Assembly (NCBI RefSeq): GCF_047729555.1
Contig: NZ_CP159825.1
Span: 1 to 64,000 of the forward strand
DNA: 64,000 bases
Origin: Porticoccus sp905181945
GTDB taxonomy: Bacteria; Pseudomonadota; Gammaproteobacteria; Pseudomonadales; Porticoccaceae
Direction: 5' to 3'
The translations under genes and the position numbers were made by a program. Each line of letters begins with the position of its first letter. Position 1 is the stretch's first letter. The notes under the pieces are model-generated. The model did no database searches. It was given only the letters and a program-made list of their open reading frames with translations, and was not told the origin of the DNA. Positions 7,554 through 15,841 of the stretch are shown here, piece by piece.

Positions 7554-9647
7554 TTATTTTGATGGCACCAACAATGAAATGTCAGCTACCTCAAGAAACA
7601 GGTTTCGCAGTTGGCGCAACAAAACAAGACGGTTGTTTCGTATTTCTTGATCGTCAACCATCACCATAACATTATCAAAAAAATTATCTACAGGCTGCTT
7701 GAGCTGCGACAAAAGCTTTAGTGCCTCAGCATAAGACCTTTTATTAAGGAGCGGGCGAATTTTTTCCTCAAGCGTTACCAGTAGTTCAGCAAGGGCCACT
7801 TCCGACGGCTCCACTAAGAGGTGCGCCTTCACCTCTTTTGATAGAGCTGCCCCTCCTTGCTTAGCAAGAATGTTTGAAACTCGTTTATTGGCAGCAGCTA
7901 GCGATACCGCTTCAGGCAGGGTGCTAAAAAAATGCACTGCGCTTACTCGAAGATGAATTTCAAGAGGGTTTCTAAGCTTTCTTGCGGCGACAGATAGAAA
8001 AACTTCAGTGGGAATTTTTTCATCCTCGTACCAAGATCTAAAACGGTCAGTAACGTAAGTAAGCACTTGCTTTATTACATCATCGTTAGCAGCCAGCTTG
8101 CCTGTTAGGCAGACATGCTGAGATGCCGCAACCGAAAGCGCCTCATAAAGATCTATATCAATTTTTCGCTCAATAATTATTTTTAACAAGCCAAGACTTG
8201 CGCGACGAAGAGCAAAGGGGTCCTTGGAGCCAGAAGGCGACTGCCCGATACCAAATATACCGACCAGCGTGTCTAGTCGATCAGCTAAAGCTAAAACAGC
8301 CCCTGTTGCTGTCAGCGGAAGCGTGTCGCCTGCAAAACGAGGCAGATATTGCTCTAATAATGCTTCAGCAACTTCGGGGTGCTCTCCGTCATTAATGGCG
8401 CAATAACGCCCCATGACGCCCTGTAGGTCTTCAAATTCACCAACCATTTCACTCACCAGGTCCGACTTGGATAGTTCGGCGGCTCTGACGGATAAGGCTG
8501 CTTTTGCCCCCACAATTGGCGCCAAAAACTGCGCAAGACCAGCTAAGCGCTCCGTCTTATCATAGACAGAGCCAAGTTTTTCTTGAAAGATAACAGGCTT
8601 AAGAAAATTGCGCTTCTCGGCAAGGGTGGTTTTTTTGTCAGCATCATAAAAAAAAGCAGCGTCTGCTAGACGCGGGCGGATGACTCTCTCGTTTCCGTTG
8701 ATAATTTCTAGGGGGTTTGCGCTATTAATGTTCGAGACCGTAATAAACAAAGGAAGCAATTCCCCAGTTTTATTTTTTACATGAAAATACTTTTGATGCT
8801 CAGCCATTGAGGAAATTAATGCCTCAGAGGGGACAACAAGAAAGTGTTCTTCAAACCGCCCCAGAAGCGGCACAGGCCATTCGGTTAGGGCGACCACTTC
8901 ATCCAAAAGCGGCTCGTCAATAACAGCTATCCCGCCAGCCTGCGAAGCAGTGCAGGTTACACCAGATCGAATAAGCTCCTTTCGTTCAGAAAAATCAGCA
9001 ATAACAAAAGCACTGCGAAGCACTTCTTTGTAGTTTGCGGGGGAAGAGACAACAACACTACCGCTGCTGTGAAAGCGATGCCCTTGAGTTGTGTTGCTTG
9101 AGGTTAGCCCCATAATTTTAGTTGTGATAACATTTTCACCGAACAAAACCAACACCCAGTGCACAGGGCGAACAAACTCATAAGGGTTTGCTCCCCAGCG
9201 CATTTTTTTTGGAATAGGTAGAGCGGAAAGAGCAGCCTCAATAATTGAGCCTGCTAGCTCGCTTGTTTTCTGCCCGGGCTTATTGGCGCGATGACACAAC
9301 TTGTCTTGGGTGCCGTCACTTTCAACCTTGCCAGACAGGGCCTCTATGGGGATGTGGTTTTTGGCAGCAAAAGCTTGAGCTGCAGCAGTTGGGCGACCCT
9401 TGGCGTCAAATGCAATTTTTGCAGGAGGCCCCCATATAACTATATTTTTGTTTGGAGTCTGCTCATCAAGTTCTTTTAGAAGAACGGCTAGCCTGCGGGG
9501 CGTGGCGAAAATCTCTGCCTCTTTAAAGTGCAGAGAATACGAGCTAAATTGAGAAACCAGCTCGTCGCGAAATGCCCGCGACAACGACAACAGTGCTTTG
9601 GGGGGCAGCTCTTCTGTGCCAACCTCAACTAAAAAATCTGCGCTCAT
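7554..9647 (-). CDS. glyS: Glycine-tRNA ligase beta subunit
   Basis: GlyS is the beta subunit of the tetrameric glycyl-tRNA synthetase; it carries tRNA recognition while the alpha subunit holds the catalytic site. The N-terminus DFLVEVGTEELPPK is diagnostic. KKMRWG near residue 150, PLFITVSN near 310 and RPRLADAAFFY near 337 are conserved blocks. The C-terminal third holds the anticodon-binding (DALR-like) region with FFDNVMVMVDD near 658. At 697 residues it is close to the E. coli protein (689). Its ATG overlaps the glyQ stop by 4 bases. Confidence 0.96.
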   Translation of the reverse strand: MSADFLVEVGTEELPPKALLSLSRAFRDELVSQFSSYSLHFKEAEIFATPRRLAVLLKELDEQTPNKNIVIWGPPAKIAFDAKGRPTAAAQAFAAKNHIPIEALSGKVESDGTQDKLCHRANKPGQKTSELAGSIIEAALSALPIPKKMRWGANPYEFVRPVHWVLVLFGENVITTKIMGLTSSNTTQGHRFHSSGSVVVSSPANYKEVLRSAFVIADFSERKELIRSGVTCTASQAGGIAVIDEPLLDEVVALTEWPVPLLGRFEEHFLVVPSEALISSMAEHQKYFHVKNKTGELLPLFITVSNINSANPLEIINGNERVIRPRLADAAFFYDADKKTTLAEKRNFLKPVIFQEKLGSVYDKTERLAGLAQFLAPIVGAKAALSVRAAELSKSDLVSEMVGEFEDLQGVMGRYCAINDGEHPEVAEALLEQYLPRFAGDTLPLTATGAVLALADRLDTLVGIFGIGQSPSGSKDPFALRRASLGLLKIIIERKIDIDLYEALSVAASQHVCLTGKLAANDDVIKQVLTYVTDRFRSWYEDEKIPTEVFLSVAARKLRNPLEIHLRVSAVHFFSTLPEAVSLAAANKRVSNILAKQGGAALSKEVKAHLLVEPSEVALAELLVTLEEKIRPLLNKRSYAEALKLLSQLKQPVDNFFDNVMVMVDDQEIRNNRLVLLRQLRNLFLEVADISLLVPSK

Positions 9648-10594
9648 TTTTCAGCCCCTTTGGCTTGTTGGATAACTTCGTTTGCTAGTTTTGTAGGGGC
9701 TAGAGGGAAACCAAGGGCAAGCCTAGAATTAAAATAAGCCTTTGCTACGGCTTTAGCTAAAGCCCGAATTCGCAAAATATACCGTTGCCGCTCTGTGACA
9801 GATATTGCGTGACGGGCATCCAGAAGATTGAATGCATGAGAGGCCTTAATAACCATTTCGTAGCCAGGCAAAGGCAGGCCTTTTTCTACGAGTCTTTTGC
9901 ATTCATGCTCCAGGGCATCAAAGCTTTTGAGCATAAAGTCTACATCAGCCTCCTCGTAGTTATAAGCTGACATTTCTACTTCATTCTGGTGAAATACGTC
10001 GCCATAAGTTACTTTTCCTGCCGGGCCGTCTGTCCAAACTAGGTCATAGACACTATCAACACCCTGCAGGTGCATGGCAATACGCTCAAGACCATAGGTG
10101 ATTTCACCAGCAACAGGAAAACATTCGAGCCCGCCTACTTGCTGGAAGTAAGTAAACTGAGTGACCTCCATTCCGTTTAGCCAGACCTCCCAGCCGAGAC
10201 CCCAGGCCCCCAGTGACGGCGACTCCCAGTTGTCTTCAACAAAACGAACATCATGAATGGTTGTATTGATGCCTAGCATTTGCAGCGAATCAAGATATAA
10301 GTCTTGGAGGTTGTCTGGCGAAGGCTTCAGGACTACTTGAAATTGGTAATAATGTTGCAGCCGGTTGGGGTTTTCACCATAGCGCCCGTCCGAAGGCCTT
10401 CTACACGGTTGTATATAGGCCCCGTTCCACGTTTCGGGGCCAATAGCGCGCAAAAAAGTAGCAGGATGGAACGTGCCTGCCCCAACCTCCATGTCTAGTG
10501 GTTGCAAGATAACGCAGCCGTGACGAGACCAAAATTGCTGTAAGGCTAAGATCAGCCCCTGGAAGGTGGAAATATCTTGTTCAGCTTGTGACAC
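9644..10594 (-). CDS. glyQ: Glycine-tRNA ligase alpha subunit
   Basis: GlyQ is the class II catalytic subunit that forms glycyl-adenylate and works with GlyS. Conserved blocks include FQGLILALQQFW near residue 10, DMEVGAGTFHPATFLR near 40, PCRRPSDGRYGENPNR near 63 and YFQQVGGLECFPVAGE near 150. It has 316 residues, against 303 in E. coli. The start is GTG. It is the first gene of the glyQ-glyS-gmhB-plsC run, and its promoter must lie in the 199-bp gap shared with the divergent glutaredoxin gene. Confidence 0.96.
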   Translation of the reverse strand: MSQAEQDISTFQGLILALQQFWSRHGCVILQPLDMEVGAGTFHPATFLRAIGPETWNGAYIQPCRRPSDGRYGENPNRLQHYYQFQVVLKPSPDNLQDLYLDSLQMLGINTTIHDVRFVEDNWESPSLGAWGLGWEVWLNGMEVTQFTYFQQVGGLECFPVAGEITYGLERIAMHLQGVDSVYDLVWTDGPAGKVTYGDVFHQNEVEMSAYNYEEADVDFMLKSFDALEHECKRLVEKGLPLPGYEMVIKASHAFNLLDARHAISVTERQRYILRIRALAKAVAKAYFNSRLALGFPLAPTKLANEVIQQAKGAEK

Positions 10595-10732
10595 CTAGAT
10601 CGTCCTTTAGAGTCGAAAGCATACGATTATAAGGCCGCAAACCACGAATAGTAAGAGGCTGGTTGCGCAAATATTAGAAGGGGTTATTGAGGTAAGCTAT
10701 TGGAGGCATAAAAAAATAGAGTTTAACTCTTA

Positions 10733-10764
10733 ATGATTAAAGCATTATAGTGATTTTTAATCAT
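10733..10764. repeat. Inverted repeat between glyQ and the glutaredoxin gene
   Basis: The arms ATGATTAAA (10733-10741) and TTTAATCAT (10756-10764) are perfect 9-bp complements separated by 14 bases, and the repeat lies 30 bp before the glutaredoxin start. It could be an operator for a dimeric regulator or a leader hairpin. No known factor is assigned. Confidence 0.35.
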
Positions 10765-10793
10765 ATTAGACGACCCAATAGGAGGCCGGCAAG

Positions 10794-11039
10794 GTGCATA
10801 AATTTACTGTTTTTGGCCATCAAGCATGTGGTTTTTGTCGCCAAGCAAAGTCTGTGCTGGAGGCTAAAAACTTAGAGTTTAAGTATGTGGACATTCACGA
10901 AGAAGGCATAAGCCCTGCGGCTTTAGAAAAAACAATAGGCCGTCCTGTGGGTACGGTGCCACAAATTTTTCATGGTGATTTTTATGTGGGCGGGTATCAA
11001 GAGCTAATGAAATATTTAGTTAAAGAGCAGTTGATGTAG
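10794..11039 (+). CDS. grxA: Glutaredoxin (GrxA-like)
   Basis: This small cytoplasmic thiol-disulfide oxidoreductase of 81 residues uses glutathione. The active site is CGFC at residues 12-15. TVPQIF near 59 with its cis-proline, and GGYQEL near 71, form the glutathione-binding face. The spacing and the block VDIHEEGISPAALEKTIGRP resemble E. coli Grx1, which reduces ribonucleotide reductase. The start is GTG with a strong GGAGG eight bases upstream. It is a single gene, convergent with the TRAP genes. The paralogue assignment (GrxA rather than GrxC) is from similarity only. Confidence 0.88.
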   Translation: MHKFTVFGHQACGFCRQAKSVLEAKNLEFKYVDIHEEGISPAALEKTIGRPVGTVPQIFHGDFYVGGYQELMKYLVKEQLM

Positions 11040-11062
11040 AGACACCGCTGATTCTGCCCCAG

Positions 11063-12433
11063 CTAGTATTTTAAAGACGGCAGCCACGTGGCTACAGATG
11101 GCCAGAAACAAAGAAGAATCATTAAGAAAAGCTGTATGCCGATAAAAGGCACAACTCCTTGATAAATATCTTTTGTTTTTACGGTTTTTGGCGCAACACC
11201 GCGAAGGTAGAATAAGGCAAAACCAAAAGGGGGCGTTAAAAATGAAGTCTGTAAGTTAATAGCGATCATGACTCCCAGCCATATCGGGTCTAGTCCCATA
11301 CCAAGAAGAGCTGGGCCTATAATTGGAACCACAATGTAAGTTATTTCTATAAAGTCGAGAATAAATCCGAGAAAGAATATCATCACCATTACCGCAAAAG
11401 TGGCACCAAACAACCCTCCGGGAATATTACTCAACAGGTCTTCAACCAGCGCTTCGCCGCCAAAGCCACGAAACACTAAAGAAAATACCGCGGCGCCAAC
11501 TAAAATAAGAAAAACCATAGAGGTCACCTCAGTGGTAGTTTGTGCCACCTCTTTTAGTCGATCAATAGATAGCCGCCTCGAGCCGAGGGCCAACAAGGCT
11601 GCGCCAAACGCACCAACACCGGCAGCCTCAGTTGGTGTAGCTATGCCGGCCAAAATAGACCCCAAGACAGCAACAATTAAAACTATCGGCGCCAATAAGC
11701 CCTGCAGGAGCTGTAAAACAGCAACCTTGCTTTGCTCTCTTGGCGGAAGCCTTGGAGCAAGATGGGGCCTAAAGTGTGTGATGATTAGCAAGTAGATAAT
11801 ATACATTGCTACCAGCATGAGGCCCGGAATGACGGCCCCCAAAAAAAGATCCCCGACGGAAACTGTTTTGGGGGCAAAGATACCTAGAGCGAGCTGAGAC
11901 TGTTGATAGGCGCTGGACAGAACGTCTCCTAGCAATACCAGGGCAATAGAAGGCGGGATGATCTGGCCCAGGGTGCCTGTAGCGCAAATAGAGCCCGCCG
12001 CTAAAGACGAAGAATAGCCTTGCTTCAGCATGGTCGGCAAAGACATGAGGCCTAGGGTGACCACTGTAGCGCCAACAATCCCCGTGCTTGCTGCTAGCAA
12101 CATTCCAACTAGAACAACAGATATTCCTAAGCCGCCTTGCAGCCTACTGAATAATAAGGACATGCTGCTCAGCAGATTTTCTGCTAGGTTAGATTTTTCT
12201 AGCATGACGCCCATGAAGATAAATAACGGCACGGCTATCAAGGTGGTGTTGTCAATTATGCCATAGAGGCGATTAGGTAAGGCATACAAAAACGACATAT
12301 CGAAGTTGCCGCTAAAATTACCAATTAGTGCAAATATCAGGGCAGTGCCAGCTAACGAAAAAGCCACAGGATAGCCAGCCATCAGAACCACACAGACCGC
12401 AATAAACATAATGATAGAAATATGTTCCACCAC
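11063..12433 (-). CDS. dctM: TRAP transporter large permease (DctM family)
   Basis: DctM is the ion-coupled membrane subunit of tripartite ATP-independent periplasmic transporters. The 456 residues are strongly hydrophobic, with about 12-13 predicted membrane segments. Typical blocks are MAGYPVAFSLAG near residue 18, TLIAVPLFIFMGVMLE near 63, GTLGQIIPPSIALVL near 155, and the C-terminal LQTSFLTPPFGFALFYLRG near 395. The sequence looks like the mannitol/chloroaromatic subgroup, but the substrate cannot be read from it. The start is GTG, overlapping the dctQ stop TAG by one base. No DctP binding-protein gene lies beside it. Confidence 0.88.
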   Translation of the reverse strand: MVEHISIIMFIAVCVVLMAGYPVAFSLAGTALIFALIGNFSGNFDMSFLYALPNRLYGIIDNTTLIAVPLFIFMGVMLEKSNLAENLLSSMSLLFSRLQGGLGISVVLVGMLLAASTGIVGATVVTLGLMSLPTMLKQGYSSSLAAGSICATGTLGQIIPPSIALVLLGDVLSSAYQQSQLALGIFAPKTVSVGDLFLGAVIPGLMLVAMYIIYLLIITHFRPHLAPRLPPREQSKVAVLQLLQGLLAPIVLIVAVLGSILAGIATPTEAAGVGAFGAALLALGSRRLSIDRLKEVAQTTTEVTSMVFLILVGAAVFSLVFRGFGGEALVEDLLSNIPGGLFGATFAVMVMIFFLGFILDFIEITYIVVPIIGPALLGMGLDPIWLGVMIAINLQTSFLTPPFGFALFYLRGVAPKTVKTKDIYQGVVPFIGIQLFLMILLCFWPSVATWLPSLKY

Positions 12434-12984
12434 TACGCCTCTCCTTGTGGCGAGGCAGGCATTTTGCTATACAACAAGAATAAAATATTTTTTATGATTT
12501 CTGATAGGCCTTGCAGCATAATTGTTACAGGCATTAATAATAATAAAGTTTTTAGTAGATACAACCAAGGTAGGCCGCCCGCCTCCCGTGATGCCTCATT
12601 GATGGCCCAGCTGCTAGCAACATAGTCCCAGCTAACGATTAGAATCAAGAGACACACGGGCAGTAGAAAAAACAAGGCCCCTAATATTTCAATTACAGCC
12701 TGTGTTCGAGGGTTAAAGTTTTGATAAAAAATATCGACACTAACATGACCTTTTCGTTTAAGGGTAAAAGCAGCGCCAGCTAAGAATACAGCCGCATGCA
12801 GGTATGTTACCGCTTCTTGTAGGGCTATCGAGCCAGTTTCAAAAAAATATCGCATTAACACTATAGCGCACGTTAGCGCTACCATTGCCAGAGTTAGCCA
12901 AGCAACAATGCGGCCAGTCCACTCAGTAAAATGGTCAATACCGAGAGCTAGCAATTTAAAAGGATGGGCGAGCTTATAAGCCAT
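12433..12984 (-). CDS. dctQ: TRAP transporter small permease (DctQ family)
   Basis: DctQ is the four-helix accessory membrane subunit that pairs with DctM. The 183 residues have four hydrophobic segments (near residues 24-46, 60-78, 95-122 and 140-160). The blocks LMRYFF, LQEAVTYLHAAVF and KGHVSVDIFY are typical of the family. It is the first gene of a two-gene unit with dctM. In most TRAP operons a periplasmic solute-binding protein lies beside these genes; here the next gene upstream is the divergent pstS. The binding protein is either encoded elsewhere or missing. Confidence 0.85.
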   Translation of the reverse strand: MAYKLAHPFKLLALGIDHFTEWTGRIVAWLTLAMVALTCAIVLMRYFFETGSIALQEAVTYLHAAVFLAGAAFTLKRKGHVSVDIFYQNFNPRTQAVIEILGALFFLLPVCLLILIVSWDYVASSWAINEASREAGGLPWLYLLKTLLLLMPVTIMLQGLSEIIKNILFLLYSKMPASPQGEA

Positions 12985-13104
12985 GGAATGTCTTGCACCT
13001 GATGGGGGTTTGGTGAATTATACTTGCACAAGGAAAGCCAATCATCTGATATTAGTTATTTTAAAAAAATTGTTGTTTTTCTGACACCTCTAGAGAGCAA
13101 TAAT

Positions 13105-13137
13105 CTTGTCATAGTACTGTCATTAAAAACTTATAGT
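13105..13137 (+). promoter_or_regulatory. Pho box and -10 element of the pst operon
   Basis: Two 11-bp direct repeats, CTTGTCATAGT (13105-13115) and ACTGTCATTAA (13116-13126), match the PhoB half-site CTGTCAT with 11-bp periodicity. A -10 element TATAGT (13132-13137) follows at the spacing seen in PhoB-activated promoters, where the Pho box replaces the -35. PhoB itself is encoded at 23446-24144, so phosphate-starvation control of pst is a strong inference. Confidence 0.85.
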
Positions 13138-13174
13138 ATGACCTCAGTAAATTAAACAGGCCTCGGAGGCAATA

Positions 13175-14293
13175 GTGAAAAAAACATTCAAAATAGCACT
13201 TACCGGCGCTGCGATGGCGCTACTCATGTCAAGTGGTTCGGTATTAGCGGGCGCGCGTGATTATGTTAGCGTTGTTGGCTCATCAACAGTGTATCCTTTT
13301 GCTACAGTTGTAGCAGAGCGTTTCGGAAAAAACACTGGTAGCCCAACACCGAAAATTGAATCTACAGGATCAGGCGGCGGCATGAAGCTTTTTTGTGCGG
13401 GCGTTGGAACAGCTCATCCAGATGTAACCAATTCTTCGCGTCGTATGAAGGCATCTGAGTTTGAAAAATGCCAAGGCAATGGTGTAACGGACATCATAGA
13501 GGTTCTTATTGGTTATGACGGTATCGTGGTAGCCAATTCCAAAAAAGCCAAACAAATGAGCCTGACTCGCAAAGACCTGTACTTAGCCTTGGCGGCTAAA
13601 ATTCCTGGCCCTGATGGCAAGTTGATCACAAACCCAAATAAAACCTGGAAAGACGTTAACGCTGAGTTACCAGCAGTTAAAATTGAGGTTATTGGACCAC
13701 CACCTACTTCTGGAACACGCGATGCTTTTTCTGAGCTAGCAATGGAAGGCGGCGCCAAAAAATTTGAAGCTTTAAGAGCCTTAAGAAAGGAGGAAAAGTC
13801 TGACAGCATCATGGAAATGATGGACAAGCTTGGAATCCCTCCAAGCGCCTACAACAAGAAGGGCAAAAAAGTATTCAAGGCTGTTACCCATGCGCTTCGT
13901 GAAGACGGCGTTTATATTGAAGCCGGCGAGAACGATAATCTGATTATTCAGAAACTTGAAGCTAATCCTGAGGCGTTGGGTATTTTTGGATTCTCTTTCT
14001 TGGATCAAAATAGCGACAAGGTTCAGGGCTCATTAGTCGAAGGCAACATGCCTTCATTCGATAATATTGCGGATAAGAGCTACCCAATCTCACGTCCGCT
14101 GTACTTCTACATTAAAAAGGCTCACATAGGGGTTGTTCCTGGTATTACGGAATATGCCGCAGAATTCAGCAGCGATCGCGCTTGGGGCCCAGAAGGATAT
14201 CTTGCTGACAAAGGCATGATTTCTATGCCAGTAGAGCTGCGCGCTAAGTATGCAAGCGATATAAAAAACACAGTGCCAATATCTGGCCTATAA
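13175..14293 (+). CDS. pstS: Phosphate ABC transporter substrate-binding protein
   Basis: PstS binds phosphate in the periplasm and delivers it to PstCA. A signal peptide occupies residues 1 to about 25 (KK start, hydrophobic core, VLAGA cleavage region). Phosphate-contacting motifs are VVGSSTVYPF near 32, STGSGGGMK near 65 and PPPTSGTRDAF near 175. At 372 residues it resembles the form common in alphaproteobacteria and marine gammaproteobacteria. GTG start with GGAGG five bases upstream. A strong hairpin terminator follows it, which should leave pstS better expressed than the downstream permease genes. Confidence 0.95.
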   Translation: MKKTFKIALTGAAMALLMSSGSVLAGARDYVSVVGSSTVYPFATVVAERFGKNTGSPTPKIESTGSGGGMKLFCAGVGTAHPDVTNSSRRMKASEFEKCQGNGVTDIIEVLIGYDGIVVANSKKAKQMSLTRKDLYLALAAKIPGPDGKLITNPNKTWKDVNAELPAVKIEVIGPPPTSGTRDAFSELAMEGGAKKFEALRALRKEEKSDSIMEMMDKLGIPPSAYNKKGKKVFKAVTHALREDGVYIEAGENDNLIIQKLEANPEALGIFGFSFLDQNSDKVQGSLVEGNMPSFDNIADKSYPISRPLYFYIKKAHIGVVPGITEYAAEFSSDRAWGPEGYLADKGMISMPVELRAKYASDIKNTVPISGL

Positions 14294-14341
14294 AAGTTTT
14301 CTCCCTATGGTGTTCATCTCTCTGGAATATCATAAAAGGAT

Positions 14342-14374
14342 AAGGGCTTGGCAATTTGTCGGGCCCTTTTCTGT
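14342..14374 (+). terminator. Hairpin between pstS and pstC (partial terminator)
   Basis: AAGGGCTTGGC (14342-14352) pairs with GTCGGGCCCTT (14358-14368) across an AATTT loop, giving an 11-bp stem with three G-U pairs, followed by a T-rich stretch. This has the form of a rho-independent terminator, but it lies inside an operon. The likely effect is attenuation: most transcripts stop after pstS, giving binding protein in excess over permease. Confidence 0.75.
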
Positions 14375-14452
14375 TTAAGGATGAATTTTTCAGTATAATG
14401 ATTGCGTTGTGAAAAAGTAAAAATAGTGCCATTAACAGCAACTGGAACAGCA

Positions 14453-15841
14453 ATGGGATTAACCTCTTTAGTTTTAATTTTACTGGTGTTGGCTTTTGTG
14501 GTTTATTCTACGGCCCGCTCTCGAGCCATCAGCCTAGCAAAACCGCTTGGTGGAATAAGCCACCTGCACTCTCTGCCATTTTTTTATGGCATGCGTTCTG
14601 CAATTTGGTGCGCAGTCCCAGCGCTTGGATTGTTGATCATATGGTCGTTGTTTGATGATCATATAATCAGCACCTTGGTGTTAAATAGTTTGCCAGAAAG
14701 CATGAGGCCCGCTTCAGCCACTGAGCACAGCTTGCTTATAAACAGTATAGAGAATATAGCGAGCGGCGCGCTAAGCTCTGTAGCGTCAGACCCACACCTG
14801 GTGTCTGCTGCAAAAGTATTAGACGACCTAAACGCTATGGCTGCAAATTTAGTCACGATAGTTGTATTATCAACGGCTATTTTTTGCAGCGCGTTGGCCT
14901 GGATCAAGCTTTCCCCTCAATTGCGAGCGCGCCAAGCAGTAGAGAAGGCGTTCAAAACAGCTCTGCTTGCAGCAGCTTGTGTGGCGATTTTTGCCACTCT
15001 TGGCATTGTTCTGTCGGTATTATTTGAATCTATAAGATTTTTTCAGATGGTGCCAGCCTCAGAATTTTTGTTGGGCACAGAGTGGAGCCCGCAAATGGCT
15101 ATTCGTGCGGACCAGATAGGCTCATCTGGTAGTTTCGGCGCCATTCCGCTTTTTGTGGGAACGTTGTTAATTTCTTTCATAGCGATGGTGATAGCAGTGC
15201 CAGCAGGACTAATGTCAGCTATATATTTGGCTGAATATGCCGAACCTGGGGTACGTAACTTTGCTAAGCCAGTGCTAGAAATTTTGGCAGGAATTCCCAC
15301 CGTTGTGTATGGCTTTTTTGCCGCACTAACGGTTACCCCCTTTCTTCGACAGGCTGGAGCAAATATAGGATTAGACGTATCATCAGAAAGCGCTTTGTCC
15401 GCAGGACTTGTGATGGGCGTAATGATCATACCGTTTGTGTCTTCGTTGGCAGACGATGTAATTACTGCAGTCCCTCAAAGTTTGCGGGATGGCTCCTTGG
15501 GGCTTGGTGCAACCAAATCAGAGACAATTAAAAAAGTTATTTTTCCTGCTGCGCTGCCTGGGATAGTTGGAGGGGTCATGCTGGCAGTCTCGCGCGCTGT
15601 TGGAGAAACCATGATTGTGGTTATGGCGGCCGGCCTAGCAGCAAAAATGACTATTAATCCATTAGAAACAGTAACTACAGTGACGGTGCAAATTGTTACT
15701 TTGCTTGTTGGAGACCAAGAGTTTGATAGCCCTAAAACGTTAGCAGCTTTTGCTTTGGGTTTAATGTTGTTTGTGGTTACGTTAGCGCTTAATTTCTTTG
15801 CGCTGCGTGTCGTGAACAAATATAGGGAGCAATATGATTAA
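14453..15841 (+). CDS. pstC: Phosphate ABC transporter permease PstC
   Basis: PstC is one of two membrane subunits of the high-affinity phosphate importer. The N-terminal half carries extra membrane helices (the extended PstC form); the core permease domain begins near residue 220. The ATPase-contact EAA-type loop reads GSLGLGATKSETIKK near 350. I choose ATG 14453 (462 residues), with GGAA six bases upstream; an in-frame extension to TTG 14402 lacks a ribosome site. It overlaps pstA by 8 bases. The length and extension match the pstC/pstA pair known from alphaproteobacteria rather than the short E. coli type. Confidence 0.92.
   Translation: MGLTSLVLILLVLAFVVYSTARSRAISLAKPLGGISHLHSLPFFYGMRSAIWCAVPALGLLIIWSLFDDHIISTLVLNSLPESMRPASATEHSLLINSIENIASGALSSVASDPHLVSAAKVLDDLNAMAANLVTIVVLSTAIFCSALAWIKLSPQLRARQAVEKAFKTALLAAACVAIFATLGIVLSVLFESIRFFQMVPASEFLLGTEWSPQMAIRADQIGSSGSFGAIPLFVGTLLISFIAMVIAVPAGLMSAIYLAEYAEPGVRNFAKPVLEILAGIPTVVYGFFAALTVTPFLRQAGANIGLDVSSESALSAGLVMGVMIIPFVSSLADDVITAVPQSLRDGSLGLGATKSETIKKVIFPAALPGIVGGVMLAVSRAVGETMIVVMAAGLAAKMTINPLETVTTVTVQIVTLLVGDQEFDSPKTLAAFALGLMLFVVTLALNFFALRVVNKYREQYD

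Noticed and set aside
10424..10435. GTTCCACGTTTC in glyQ looks like a third parS site
   Set aside because: The central CACGTG palindrome is broken and the right half-site does not match.
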